Assembly (NCBI GenBank): GCA_014706295.1
Contig: JACSVZ010000007.1
Span: forward strand, 47,506,975-47,570,974
Source of the DNA: Lycocorax pyrrhopterus obiensis
Lineage: Eukaryota > Chordata > Aves > Passeriformes > Paradisaeidae
DNA length: 64,000 bases
Reading direction: 5' to 3'
In this document: piece after piece, positions 1 through 15,000 of the stretch
Position numbering within the stretch: position 1 is the first letter of the stretch
Layout of the letters: the number at the start of each line of letters is the position of its first letter
The notes under the pieces: generated by a model
What the model was told of the DNA's origin: nothing
Database searches by the model: none
Seen by the model: the letters and a program-made list of their open reading frames with translations, nothing else
Position numbers and translations under genes: made by a program

Positions 1-3000
1 GCTATGATATTAGAAAGGTTGGGTGACAAAGCTGTAAGTTAAAATAACTGTGGAAGAAAGGAATAAATGTAAAGGGCTATGAATTTACAGGAAAACAATG
101 AGTATCCGCAGCAGGGATTGGTCTTCTCTGATTGGTCTGAAGCATTAAAATCACATCATTTATTTACCTTTCATGCTAAATAGCATCTTGATTGCACATA
201 CAGTCAACTTTCTCTCTCCTCACCCTCTGCTGTTTTGTCCTGTCTACTGACTGGAGCTGTGCCCAAACTATAGCTGGAAAAACTGAACCCATGTGCCTTG
301 ATTGATGCCTGGGATTTCTGAGAAGGAAGCTGCTCTCAGCAAAGCAGTATGTACAAGCAGTTATCTAATACTGTCTCTGTAAGAGTCTTCTGTAACCAGG
401 GATATGGGATCTGTCTTACTGGCTCTCAATATCCAGCCCACTATTCCCCCACTGCCTAGGGATTATGCCTCTTGTAGCTGAAGAAGGACCTGGTTTTGGC
501 AAAAATATTTTCTTCCTCATTCTTCAGTTCTATTCTGCAAGTCTTATTTTCCATGTAATGCCTACTGTGCCCTGGCCCTGTATTCCACTATAATGCCAAA
601 ATCATGGATGCAGGTAGCCAGTTACAAAGAGGTGGGTATTATGGGTCAATCTCCTGACACCAGCTGAATTTAATCTTCTGACCTGGAAGATAAACTTTTT
701 ATCTCTTGTAAATACAAACATTTTGTCATAATTTTGTATATCCTTTAGTGGTAAATTAGGCTGCAGAATATCTGTGTCTTCATTTCTGAAGTGCTACTGC
801 ATAATACAGACCAAGGTATCAAATGGAAGTGTGTTTCTTAGCAGAACTGTTTGCAAAGCAGACACTCAGCTTTCTGAGGAAGGAGCTGGCTGGTAATTGG
901 TAACTGGCCCAGTAAAGCCCTTAACTCTGCAACTATTCCAGGGCACAGTTTTGGTGCTCAGAGTGCGAGAGGATAGTTTACAATAGCACTGTCATCAAAG
1001 GAGTTATGGGAAGCAGGTGACCTCATGGCGCTAGTTCAGGCTCAAGACACCATTTACACAGAGACTCTAAAAGTCTCTACAGATCACACACAAAACGTTA
1101 CCTGCAGGAATATTTGTTTTCTTCTCATTTTTCAAAGCGGCACGGAGCAGGGAGATATGTAATGCCAGGGGTTCTGCACACTGCCAAGTGCTCCAAGGAC
1201 TCCACTTGCTGAATCTAAAAAAGAGAGTGGTTTCTGGAATCTTTCTGGTATTGGGACAGTTGGGGACATTTTACTGGAATGAGGATAGTTTCTCCCCATG
1301 CCAAAGGGAGCCTGAGAAGTGCTGTGTGTCTGAGAACTGCCGGGACAGCTGGGCTGTCGTGAACCTTTGGCTCTGTGACAAACTCCTGTTGGGGTTATGA
1401 ATTACTTGTGACTGGACAAGCCACAGAGGGGGCTGCCCCTGAGCCACATGCAAGGAAACCAGGGCTCTTTAGCAGACCACTAAGGACGATGGCTGCTCAG
1501 TTGTCAGAATCCTGTTTCTGTTTTGGGAAAAATATGTCAAAACCAAAATGTTTCTGTGAATCGCTTGGGTTTGATACTTTGTTATATCCCATGAAAAAAT
1601 GTTTTGTTAGAAAATTCCTAGTTAATTCTACTACACAGAAACAATTAGAATATAAGTAATTTTCTTTCTTTGTTCCCTTATTGTTTTTCATTTTTCAAAT
1701 ATGCTCTATTTTTAAAATTAGAAATGAATCAAGCCACTGGCAACATGGGCTTTTCTTCACATCAAGTAACTATTATGAGACTTAGTAAGAAGTCAGTTTG
1801 TTCTGCCTGGTGAAGTTCATCTGTGGTGGCCAACAGAATCCTACTTAAATCCAGAGAAAGAAAATGAACTTTTTTGTTCCATAGAGGGTGTCAGAAACCT
1901 CTGCCTTAAATACAGAACCAAATTCAAATTCTCCTTGGCAAAAAACCCAACAGTGCTGATCAACATAAACGTAAGAAAGTGAAGTCAGCCTTCCCCACAG
2001 TTTCTGAGGCTTGTGCTCTTGCAGAGCTCTGACTCAGAGACTAGATAATTCAAGCCAGTGATAAAACATGGATGTAGGCCTGCAGAGAGGTGTGTAGCTC
2101 CCTTTCATAGCTTTAATGAGGCTTTGTCCAGAGCAAAACAACAGGATCCCAATGCATTTTCTGTATTTTATAAACTTGTCTTGAAAGAAGCATCTTGAGA
2201 GTCATGAATTATGCAGACATTTCATCTCTTCATGTAGAATTGCCAGTTAATAAAAATGCTAAAATGGAATAAATAACTTTGCTGATTAATGCTCCAGTGG
2301 TGAGGCAGAAAATGTTAAGGTTACAACATTGTGTTAGCGTGCAAGAAAGGAAAGTGGTAATGACAAACTTTAACAATATGCTTTGTGTTAGATGTAAATG
2401 TAATTGGTTGTCATTACTTCATTAACTAGGAGGTGATCAAAAGACCTATAGATAGAGAGAAGCAAAAACCTCAATTACATCAAAGACAACTTTTAAGTAC
2501 TTGGAATAACAGCCTTATCAAAAGAATGACAAATACTTTTGAAGCATATGACTACTGATTTTATAGCCAAGTACTGTCTTTAGCACTTGCCCTTTCAGAG
2601 GAAATCCAAAAAGGTAAATCTGTGCAAGACACCACAAAACTAAGCAATGTAGAACAAAAAGATACTCAGCAGAGTAGATGCATAATCAAACACTGGATCT
2701 GACTAGGAAATAACATGAACTGGTTAGGTTTTGTTTTCTAAAATCATGGATTCAGTTTTGTGTCAAATAGAAGCAATAACAGTAGGGTTTTTAGAAGTTT
2801 TTTTCAGAAGTTTATTTCTAAAATGGAGAATGTCGTGTTTGCCATTAGTTTGTTCAGAGAAACAAATCTCTTTCAGAGCCTTCCTGGGTCTTGTTTTTTG
2901 TTTCAGGACTCAGTAAAGCTGTGAGGTCTGAAGTGAGGAGAAGTTCAACAGACACTGCTATGAATGGTTTTGCCGCTTTATATAAAATTGCTTTCAACAA

Positions 3001-6000
3001 TCACAGACTTTGCACACAATCTTCCTTTTTTGCCCCTCATTGTTTACTTGTTCATTTTTTCCTGACCATTACCTTGCTGCTGATGACAGCACAGGCATGA
3101 CTGAGGGTTTCAGGCTGTGTTAGATTGGATCTTGGCTTCTCTGAAGAGTGCTTTTCTAGGACAGAGGTCTGGAGAATCTCCCTCAGGCTTTTACCTGAGC
3201 CAGCTGTCTTGTGGGACAAGCTAGGGGGCTGACAGGAGTGGTTTTTCCAGAAGCAGATTCATGTGAAGAACCTAATAACCCTGAAGTATCAGAACTACTT
3301 GTTTTCTTCCTTGGGGCAAGTAAAACATATAAACAGATCTCTGCAGAAATGGGTATTAATTTTTCCTTCTGCAATTACACACAAAACGTAAATGTAGTCA
3401 AAATTTCTTTCATGCCTTTTTTTCTCCATTAATTTTTTCACAGGATAATGAAGTATAGTTTGTTTTCTTCATGCTGGCATTTCTTACATCAAGGTGAAAC
3501 AGAAGAGGAAGTGAAGTGCTCTGTAAAACCTCAATCTCAGGAGAAAAAAGTAGCTACTTTTTAGATTTATTAGATTTCAAGTCTTTAGTGTCCATTTAAT
3601 TTTACATTTAAAATTTTCAAAGTATTGTGACAAAAATATATAGGCTTGAAGTTCTGATGTGTGGAGTAAAGGAAGAAACCCAATATGTGCTCTTGAGTAA
3701 ATCCTCCAACTGTTGATCTGAGGACTGCAGAATCTGCCAAATCTTCTCATAGCAGCACCATGGGAACCTCTAGGACCATTACAGGGTTCAGTGATTACTG
3801 TCAAAACATGCAGAAATTAGCATTGTAGAGATTATTTTCTCCTTTGAACCTTTCTGTACTGCAACTGATACCAGTTTAGTTTCATTAAATTAAGAGCATT
3901 TTGCTTGACAACATTTTGTCATTGTCCCCTTTGACATAACATAATGAACCATGGCAATAACAGTTTCATGGTCATTAGTCAAACTCTATGCCTGAAGTGT
4001 GAAGCCTAAACTGGGAGCCTTTCTGCCCGTATGTCACAAGGTGCCACACTACCAAGGGCAGCCTGGACATGTCACCAGGAGCCAAAGTGTCACCAGAGCC
4101 ACCATGCCTGCAGACTGTGCTGCTCGGCAGGTGCAGGGCTGTGATATTGGCTTAGTCTTGGGCAGAAACTACTTTTTTCAGTGCATCAGCACTTAGAAAC
4201 GAAGATTTCTAATCTCACAGATCGCTTCCTTGCTGAAGTCACAGAGAGGGGCTGCCCAGGCTCTTGTGACACCTCACTGTGAATGTGTATTTGACACATG
4301 CCATGCTGTAGAAGACCTGTATTCATTTACACACCTACACAAGAAATGAAATAAACATAAAAATGACCCAAACCTGCAATTTTTCCCTCAAATTTATCAG
4401 TATTTTATATGGGGTTTTCCTGTTTTCAGATAGGATGTTTTCATGTATAGACTGTATCTATGTCATGTAGCTGACTTCCGTGTTTGTTCGGCAATCGAAA
4501 TGCAGGAGTAATACCCCTGTATTGAACATCAAAATGTGTGTACTTGATCAAAGTCATAGGGAGACCAGTGATGACTGTCAAGTCCATGTAGAGGAATTGA
4601 ATTTAGGAGTGATTTTGGTTCTGTCTGTACCTGATGCACTCACACATCTGGTAATTACCTCAAGAAAGAAAGCAGGGTTATAACTTAGGTTTCAACTGGA
4701 TTATGAAGGTCTTAACATCCCAAATGTCCTGTTGTTTGTGAGGATCTACTGAAACTTGTTTAAGATTGTATCAATTTGATCTGATTTCTTTTTACATTTA
4801 GTTTTTACTTGAACCGAGTTTCCTTTATTTTATTCCTTTCATTCCTTCAGCAGAAACTCTACAGAAACTGTTAAGTATCTTCTGATCCCCTTCATTTCAC
4901 AAAAATCAGCACACGCTGTGTCTTAAGAAGTTACATTGCTAAATGCTGGGCAATGTGAATACGCTGATCTCTGTCAAACATAATATATAGAAGTTTAATC
5001 AGACTGCTCTTGTTTCAGAACGACACGAATTAGCATCTCTGTCTGTCACCCAAACTCATATTGTCAGAAAACGTGTAGGATCATAATTATCTTGGAGATT
5101 TCTAGCCCTTTTTCAGATTTGACAGAGACTGATCAACAACTCCCAAAATTACTGAAGCAGAGTATGACTGACAGATAATCAGAGAGATGGGGGCAAGTGG
5201 GCATCTAAGCTCCATTTTATTGCAAAGCTCAATTAATACTACAGATATGCCTCTTTTTTTTTTTTTGGATGCCATCAGTACTGGATTTTCCTATGCCAAA
5301 CTTTTCTTTAGATTTCTGAAAGCTTTGAGCTTCACAACATATTTGTGGGTGTAATTACTTGGTTCTAATACCAAGCTAAGCATGAAAAGAATAGTTTTGC
5401 ATTCACATGTTGTATGTAAATGTACACACATTGATTCAACAGAATTATAGAGGCCTTCTCATGATAGAATTAGGCAGGGAAGCCATGATCTTTGTCTAAA
5501 AATGTTTTTGCTTTGTAAATGATATTAATCTAAATACACCAGAATATAAAGGATAAGAAGGAAGGATATAGACTGGATATTCACACATATTTGGATTAAA
5601 ACTTGAGCAACTTCTGAGCTGGAAATGAAAATGGGTAAGACAAAACTGAAATCTTTTATGAAAATGATTGAGATGAAACTTTTTCATTTTTAGAAACTAG
5701 TATATGGCATCCTTATTGTTACCTTCATCTTTTTTTCTGCTGAAATATTCCGTTTCTCCTCATTGTTATGGGACTATGAAAAAACCTGCTGTGTAAAAAT
5801 GGAACAGCTGTGTTTCTCTCCCCCATAAAATCCAGAATCATCTTTCACTCTTACACATTGCTCATGATCACATTTAATGAAAATCAAGAGCACAATGGAA
5901 CTTCGTCAGCAGTTGTAAGAAAAAAGTTACTGGGGAAAGCAGCCTTTGAGTCAGTTAAGGGAAGTTCTGTGGGGGAGATTTTCACTCTTCCATCCCCCAG

Positions 6001-9000
6001 AATAAACCTGGGGCTCATAAATTATGAGAGCTTTCAGTACCCAGTAGGGAAAATCCAGGACAAATAATAAACCCTGAAATGTAAAGATGATAAAAATACA
6101 CCGATTCACCAAGGTATTTATAGTTTTAAAAATATGGAACCACCATTTATAACTAACATAAAATACCAGCTAGAAAGAACAGTATCACAGGCACAGGCAA
6201 AAAAGCCTGCTGTCCTTGTAATTTTGTCAGTTGCTAGGAAAAGATCACTGCTAATGCAGTGCTAATAATAAGAGTGTATGAAGCTGAGTTTGCAGCTCTC
6301 AGGTTCTTGTCTCCATATTGAAATGCAAATCATCCTAAGACTTCTGTCTTCACTTCAGGAGCCATACTGCAATGAAACTAGTTGCTCTGCCATTAGGGAA
6401 AAAATGGTGATTTCACCTTTTACAATGGTAATGTTTTTGCTTAGCACATTGGGATATGAAATTTGCTGTTAATGGTGATTTTAGTTCCTCTGTTATAGAG
6501 GCAGTACCAGTGATTGTTGCTGGCAACTGAGTGTCTTTCGAGTCACAAGTCTATTTTCTTAGATTAGAGCCTGATGGTAATTATCTAAGCCTAGAAAGTC
6601 CTGAATTTGAGAACTCAGCAACACTTTTATTTCTTGGTAGTCAGTTTATAACAGGGAAGGAAAAAAGGAAATATCTCAGTTTCTCACCTACATGAGTTTG
6701 GATTACGTATTTTTTCTTTATTCCAAACTCTGTATTACTGGATATATTCCTTGAGAAGTGATGCTTGGTTCTTAAAAATAAACATGTATCTGGAAGGTAA
6801 GGAGTGTATTTAATATTTTCATGCTGATGCCTCCAGTTATGTTAGTTGTGGTGATTTTTATTTAGTCCTGAAATATCTTTAAGATTGGCTCAGTGCTTTG
6901 GAATGAGAAGTATGCCAAGAAATCAGCAAGCTACACTAGCCAGATAATGCTCAAAGGTGTGACTTGATTGAGGTCTTTACAATACTGCAAACAGTGTCAT
7001 CTTGCAAAGATGCCTCCCTTAACAAGATATTTTAAGTAGAAAATCAGAATAAAATTTCCCTTTTGGACTATATGGACTTGATTATCTCAGTGCAAGAGAC
7101 TAGACCCTAAAATTAATTCTCACACTTAAGCAGATGTGCCAGCCAAGATGTTGCTGTCAGTTTGTTGCAGATGGTCTTGAACATTAAAATTTAAGTGGAC
7201 TATGCTATCATCTGAGTTTCAGTCACCTTAGAATTCCCATTTATGTAAGTCAGGGATGATTTGCCAGCTACTGAAAATGAGTGTTTAGTTATCTCTGAAG
7301 TGATGTTTTCCTGCAGATCGTCCTGTATTTTCAAATTTGATCTCATACTACAGTGATATTTGGGGCATCCCCTTCTCAGAGTGAAAGCGATGAGTGCCTT
7401 GGCAGACAGGAAGGTGGGGATATGGGTAGGACTGCAGGACTTCCCCACACCTTTTAAATGTTGTGGGATCTTTACATCCCACCTCCGCAGCATCCATGCA
7501 TGAATAGAAGAAACACTGGCTTAATGTCTCAGCATGAAGAGAAGCACTTACTGCCTTCTGGCCTTACAGAAACATAGCAGGAGTAAAATGCTTGTATGAT
7601 TTTAAGGGGCAATATATGAGAGATACATAAGATAGTATACATATGTATGTGTATGTAGTGTTTACTATGTATTTGTGAGGGATGAACATGTAGGTGTTAT
7701 ACACACATTCTTCATGTTTTGCAACATGCATAAATGCTGTTGATTTGGGCCCCCAGCCTTTACCACTGTAGGATTAATGGTCTGCTGATGTTACCTTTCC
7801 CTGCTTTCCTAAGAAGCTCTCTAACCAAATAGAAATCATTTGTGATCTTCTACCAAGGTAAAAAGAAATCAGGAGAAAAGTGCTCACGCTTATGAGGTTG
7901 TTGTCCCACATCTTCCCATGCAAGGATGAAGCATTTTGTTTCACAGTATGCCCTTAAACAACAGGTAGGAAGACAAATTGGAGCATTCGGAGGTTTGCTC
8001 CTTACCTGTTGTGACGGCTTTGCTGCTTGCTTTGTAGGGTTTATTTTGTTTAGGTTATTCTACACTTGGAAACTAAAGGCAATAGAAACACAAAAAGAGT
8101 GTGAAGTTATCCACTGAAAATGAGCAGGTAGAAGTTTAGAAGCACAGCAGAAAATGAGAAAGTATTTTGTGATTGTTCTCCTGGAATATGAAGCATGGAG
8201 TTTGACTTAAATTCTCAGGGAACAGCTGGGCATAGTTTGCTGAAGAAATCATTCACTAGTTAAGAGACATACATACTCTAATGCATTAAAATAGTTTTTT
8301 ATTATAGTTTACACTGCTTCTTCCATATATATTATCCTTTTTTTTCCCCACGGTCTGATGATTTTTTTTCTTCAGGGAGACTTTACTGAACTATTCCCTT
8401 GGCAAAATTCAAGGTCCAGTTGTGGTCTCCCTGGCCGAGGATAAAATCAGGAGGAGAGCCAGTTCATTTATGCAGTTTTAGACAGAATCAGATCCAAATG
8501 CTGTGTTGAAACTGTCTTGAAAGCTGCAACTGATGTGTGAGGCCATGGGCTGACAACGTTTTTCCACAAGGGAAAAGTCAAGAATGTATAGTAGAAGTAA
8601 TTTGTATATGAAAAAAGGGTTTAAGTATCTCTGAGATGAGGACTTGTAGCACTGCAAAATCCTGCCTTAAATAATGGGAATGCTTTCACACTTGCCATAG
8701 TAACAGCAAAATTGCTAGTGATAAAATTAACTCAGCCTCTCTATACTTTGTATTATTGCCATTTTAGCACTTGGTATGCCTTTTTAATTTTGCCCATGGC
8801 CAGAATATGTAATGAAATCGGAAAGGCTGCAGTTTAAGTAGCCCTTAATAGTCATCATAGCACGTAAATATGAATGGTGGTTTGAAATTGATGCTTAGAA
8901 ACGAAGTTTTAATTCAGTCTGTCTTCATCAGAAAAAAAAAAAAACCTGAAAAAATTCAATTTAACCTATGACACAGGCTACTTGGAGGGATAAAATTACT

Positions 9001-12000
9001 CTTAACTGTTTACCACTGAAACTCCGGATTTTGGAGAGTCACCACAAGCTTTAACAGGGACCTACATACAGAGTTTTCTCCTAAGTGCTCATTACAGCTG
9101 CCCTGAGTTAACTCTAATAGATCATTGTTCAGAACATGAAGGTCAATGGAAATTGAGTTTTAGAGCAAATAACATTATTAGGCTGCAGACAGCACGAGTT
9201 TCCTAACAAATATCTTCATGTGATTGTTGTAGGTACGAATACATCACACATTCCAGTAATTTTGAAAGAACTCTGAGGAATCAAAGTGACTTTTACAGAC
9301 TTTTTAAAATAAACCCACACTTTTGTAAGAAAGTATTTTCTTTAAAATGGAACCCAGCAGTTCCCTTCCCTCTCCGAATCACAAGCACTAAAAGCTCTAG
9401 TGGCATGTTGTTGCCCTGAGATTTGCAGTGTTTTGATGTTTTCATTTCTGTGATAGAGTTTCTCACACACTTTCTGTAAACACAGTTGTGTTTGGCTAAT
9501 CGTTCCTTTTTGTTTTCATTCCTTCTCCTGAGGCGGAGAAGTTTGATGGACTTTTCGTCTGACCGGTGTGGGTGGAGAAGTGGTAACCTCATCCTCCAAT
9601 CCACGGTCATTCCTAAGAACATATATATATGAAGTAAAATAAACAGCCTGGGGCTTTTCCTGGCTTCTTTCTGTCCTGAACTAAGCTAGGTCTACGTGGT
9701 TCTTTCGTGTCCAAGTACGACAGCATGTCCTGATGATAAACTTTAGTTTAGTGCCAAGGAAAATACAATTGTTTTTTGCAAGTCAGGTTATGTATTTCCA
9801 CTGTGCTTCTAGAAACCAGAAAACTCAGTTACTGCTTAGTCAGTTCACTGAGTTTTGAGAAGGTGACAAGGAACTAGAGGAAAGCTGTCCTTGTCCTTGC
9901 TCTGCAGACGTCTGCAGTAGGGAGCCCTGCCTCCCTCATTTAGGTAGCGGGGTAGTGCCAGCTCTTGTACTGCCTCTGTAGCACAGAGCCTCTCTAGAAA
10001 ACCCTCAGATTGATGCCTCTTGAAGCCTCCTAGAAGCTCATTTGGATACCAGAGGGCAGCACAGGGTTTGGCAGTGGAGCAAACAGATCATCTGCCACCA
10101 TCCCTGTCCACAGCCCGGCAGGGGAGAGACAAATGGTACCAGAGGGTGGGCAATGAGCTGGGGCAGCTCCCCACCTCAACCAGTCCCAATCAGTCCCTCA
10201 CACAACTGGCCAAAGTGGAGGAGGCTTTTGGGGCCCTGAAGTGCTTTCGCAAGACTTCATCTGGGTAAACACACAATTTTTTAACTATTTTTTTTTCTAT
10301 TGTAAAAAAAACCTGTTACCAAATAAAGGGAACTTAAGGGAGAGCTACACCAATTTCCAGCAGGTCGAGATGTGAATAGATGACAGAGGATTAAAAAAAG
10401 GCAAATACTAATTGCATGGTAAGAGTCAGTTACGTAACAGCTTGTAAATATTTGACAGTGCTGGAGAAACTGGTGACGATCTGCAGGTATTTGAAAATGT
10501 AACCTTATGGGAGGAGTGGATTTACTTAACATGAAAAAAAAAACATGATTAATAGTAAGGGGCTAACATTAAGCAAGAAAAAGTATAAGATAAATATCAG
10601 GAAAAAAATTGGAAATTTTATAATCATTAGCTATCAGATTGTGGGTTTGAATCAGCAGTGGTCTACAAGTTGCTTACTGTTAAGTGTTCTAGCTGCATGG
10701 ATTGTCTGTTATGTTTAAGTCAATTAAATTTTTTGTGAATATTTTCTTATTATTTCCTTCCATCCAAAATTTTAATTGTGTCAAGCGGAGTGTGAGATGG
10801 ACTACAATTGCAGATGCTGAGGGAACTGACATGCTCAGTCATAAGCAGAAGAGGCACCTATGTAACACCTCTTCTGGTAAGATGTGGTTCCTGCACAGGA
10901 AAAGATTTTTGATGATGTTATGAGTCAATGAGGGATATTTTGCTGGGAGTTTCGCAGATTGTACTGCATGATATATTTTACCCAATTTAATAACGTCAGT
11001 GAATTAGAAATCTTGATGTAATAAGAATCCTCCTTAAAATTCAGGAATACCATGTGACTTTATTTTAACAGAAAAGCTGTGTCCAACATGTAGCTTTCAG
11101 AATATTAAATATTTTCATATTTTTTCTGTGTAATATAAAAGTAATGTAGCTGAAATATTATGTAGCTTATTACTCAACTAGGCTATTGAAATGATTTGGA
11201 GAGTTTGGTGTTTTCCCCCAGTTTTTTTCACCCTTATGAGATAATATTTATTTTGTTTTCTAGATACTGAGTCATTTGTGCAAAGTTTTACATCTGTCGT
11301 TGACAGCACATTTATAAGTCACTGAATTTTCTATCTTGTTGTCTGACTCATCATTGTGTTTCCCCAGTGTAAACAGATTTTTTGTAGTGGAGTTACAAAG
11401 GCATAAGAAAGAAGTGACGTAACATAGACCAAACCCTTTGGCTAGTGTAAAATTTTCCTCTGTGAACATCCGTGCATGGCGGATGAGAATATGCACAAAT
11501 AGAGTTAATTATTTTATAAGCTGTGTAAATAGTTATGCTTTGGGGACTAAAGGCCTCTCTAATTGATATAGACATATTTTCTTGTAGGAAATTGGCAGCA
11601 GTCCTTCCCTGTACAAAGACTAGTTACCTGGTTATTTTCAGAGGTGGGAAACACCATGTTGGGCATGCAAACACCATGATGCCGTATCTATATTCCCTGG
11701 GAAACCAAACAGTAACACAGGAGTGGTGAAGTGAACGTAATTCTAAAAACATGCTTTTGCCTTTATTTTGTGCCATTTACAATCTTTTCCAGCTTGTGAC
11801 ATGGGACGCCCATGCTGAGCATATTGCCTTGTACTGTGTAGCAGGCAGAGTGTCTGACTGTCAGTGCCTGGCTCTCTTAGAAGTGCAGAAGTACTTAGGT
11901 GGTGCTAACATGGGGAACAGCACACAAGGGTGGGGGCAGCCACTGAAACCAGCCAACAAACCCGGACTAGGCTGCAGGGTTAACATGCTGCCTTGTTAGG

Positions 12001-15000
12001 GAGGCTGGAAATGTGGGGAAGGCCAGGAAGATGTAAGGCCATTGCTGCTCATGCCCTTTTGCAGTACATCGTTTCTGCCCCCACAGCACCAGCGTACGGC
12101 AGCTGTAGCTGTGGAAGTGTACGTGCAGCCAAACGTAGAGTAACTTGTCCGTGGGAAGTCAGTTAGAGGTCAGCTGTGCAGATGCCTTTTGCCAATGGGA
12201 TTAATTTGTTAATGGAATTAGTTTGTTAAGTTAATTAATTAAATTTGTTGAGTTCCAGTGTGTTTTTGCTGCATTTACTACTTTAATATGCTTTCCTGAT
12301 AAGCACTTGTTTTATACTCATGGTACATCTGCTTAGCCAAGGAATTAGTGCTGTAAGTTGTTAAAAGAAAAGGGAGTCAAAGTTTTGCCGCTAGCTGATA
12401 GACTTTGCTTCTCCTATATCTTAGTTTTAAATATCTGCCAAGTTAGGCAAAATGCTTAATTATCTAATAGAACTGCAGTAAGATTCAGTTTAATCACAGT
12501 AGAATGTACATTCTATTTCCATTCCAATGGAATACATAATGGAATATAATATTTGAGTTTATGAGTTATGAAAAGTACAAGCAAATACCGGTGTGAAAGC
12601 CTTGCGAATCATCATTTCATTAGCTTCTGCAGTTTTCAGAGTGATTCTTTGCCATTGAGTTCAGCCAAGCCAAGATTTTACTCCAAATGCAAGGGGTTTT
12701 GTACACTTCACCCAATGGAATGGGTTCTTTAGTTACCCCATACAGGTTTAAAATTATTAGGAAATATTTTGTAAATTCTGTGCCTCACCTGGTTTGAAAG
12801 TAAGTAATGTGGGGGCACCGAATCATTTGTTATGACAGACTCTCTTTAATATCCTACTTCATTGCTTGTTTTGTTTCACTTTGTCTTTTTTTTTTTTTCT
12901 TTAATAGGACACCTGAAATATATTAGAAAGACCAGGTTTCTTTCCCTTGGTCAAGTTTGTGCTTTGTCTTTCTTGCTTCAAGCTACATACAAAGAGTAGA
13001 GAGAAGATAGAATTTTTAGGAAAAAGTCATGAAAATAATAGGGTATCATGAGATTTGTTTTCTGAGAAAAGTCTAGAGGTCATTCTAATTTAGGAAAAAG
13101 GGGGGGTCTGTGATGCCTTTGTGACTGCATGAGAAACAGAAAAGTGATTTTAGATACAGCCAGTCTAGCAGCTGGGTTTGTATCATTTGACCAGCTTAGA
13201 CTTTCAGTGTTTCTTTCATTCTAGCTGTTGGAGCTAGGGCAGAATTTGTCCATCAGCATTGACAGAGATTCATTCATTTAGAATTTATGAAGAAGGGGGT
13301 TTTTCTCCTGCTGAGAATTTGATTACTTTCCCATGTCAAAAAGTATTGACAGCAAGAATATTGATATAATTCCAAGTAAACAACTATTTCTTTTCTTAAT
13401 CTAAACAGTTTTGTTGCTTTAAATATAATCTCCTATCTTACATAATGTGTTCCCTTTCAGACACGAACAGTTTTTGCTTTTTTTATTTGTCAGGTTTTCT
13501 GAACTTCATGTGCTACATAGAGGGAAAAGTGACTCCTTCCATATTTTTCTGCTTTCTAGGCATCAAACTACATGAGAAGATGCTCTGTGGAAGATATTTG
13601 TCCCCAGCTTCTAAAACAGAAGTCTAAATAATAGAAAGAATGTTAGTCTAATGTTTTACTCTAGCCTTTAATTACCACTCCATATGCTGATAAACACATT
13701 ATTGTAGCAGACATGGTGATTATTTAATGGAAATATTTTTTAATCATCACTTTTCTGTAGTGTTTGCAGCCAAAATATTATGGCATTGTATATTGCTGCC
13801 CGGGAATCTGCCCAGATGTAAAAGCAGAACTCACTTGTTTTCACTAACTGCAAACTAACTAAAAAAAACCCTCTGAAGACCCACAGATGGCTGTTACTGA
13901 AATGCTTTCTTGTTGTTGTTCTTCTCACTTTCAGTAGTCTATGACTAGTAGTTAACTAGTAGTTAACTATTAGTTAGTTAACTAGTAGTTAACAATGAAG
14001 AAGAAAAATAAATGCTTGAGTAGGTTTCGATTTGTATTGTAGAGAAAAAAGTTATCTCTGAGAGAACCAGTTATAACTATATCAGGATCAGTTTAAACCA
14101 TTAAAAAAAATAAAGAGCACAGAAGGTCAGACTTCTGTATCACTGAAAGAAAATTTCAGATCCATCCATTGCAATTGAAAGTGCAATGAAGAATCATCAG
14201 TAGGATTGAATGACCATCCATTGGTTTATTCATTTCTCGAAGCAAAGACATGCACTGCAATTTGTCATAGCTTCAAGCCCGCAATTTTCACCATAGGATA
14301 AACTAAGCAAACATGCAAGTTTTTGAAAGTAGTGACAGTATTTTCAGTCATTCACATTTTGGTCAGAAGCTCAGGGGGAAGTCTTTGAGATTCAGTCTTA
14401 CGGCACACATTGCACACTCGCTTCTTATCTGCACGTGCCATCAACAACTGCATTTCTTTCTAAAAGAGTTGAAGTTCGTGTTTCCTGTCTTCACTTTTTT
14501 CAAGGCATAAGCCACACACCATCTGTGCACATTCCATTGAAAGGCTCTAATTTCTATCTGTCAAGCTCAAACGAAGCATCCCTTCATAGCAGTACAATAT
14601 TGCTCGTTGACACTCAGTGGGATTCATCCTGGAAGGCAGGAGAAAGTTTTGTCAGAAAAGGAGAAATTTTAGAGTGTGTGAAAAGAACTCAAAAGTATCC
14701 ATCACCCATGAAGAGATAGTTAACTTTCTATGAAGAGTAAATGTGGCAATTTCCTGCATCTTGTTACTTTAAATTGGCAAGACCAAGCTTGTATTGATGG
14801 AACTGTTCACTTGTTCTACAGTGGGAAATGTTAGCAACTACATCTTAATTCTTGGTGTCAATATTGCCCTTTATCCAGTGTGCTAAAACACAGTGTTTCA
14901 TCTGTGGATGCACATGTGCTGTGAATCTGCTTTGAAGTGAAATATTGTTCTCTTCTGTGTTTCGTGTACAAAGCTGTAATTCTCCCTTGCAATGTTCCAG

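Noticed and set aside
10020..10268. 82-codon plus-strand open frame in a locally GC-richer patch as an exon
   Set aside because: No recognisable domain, no clear splice-site pair, and an overlapping frame is equally open. Chance is the simpler explanation.
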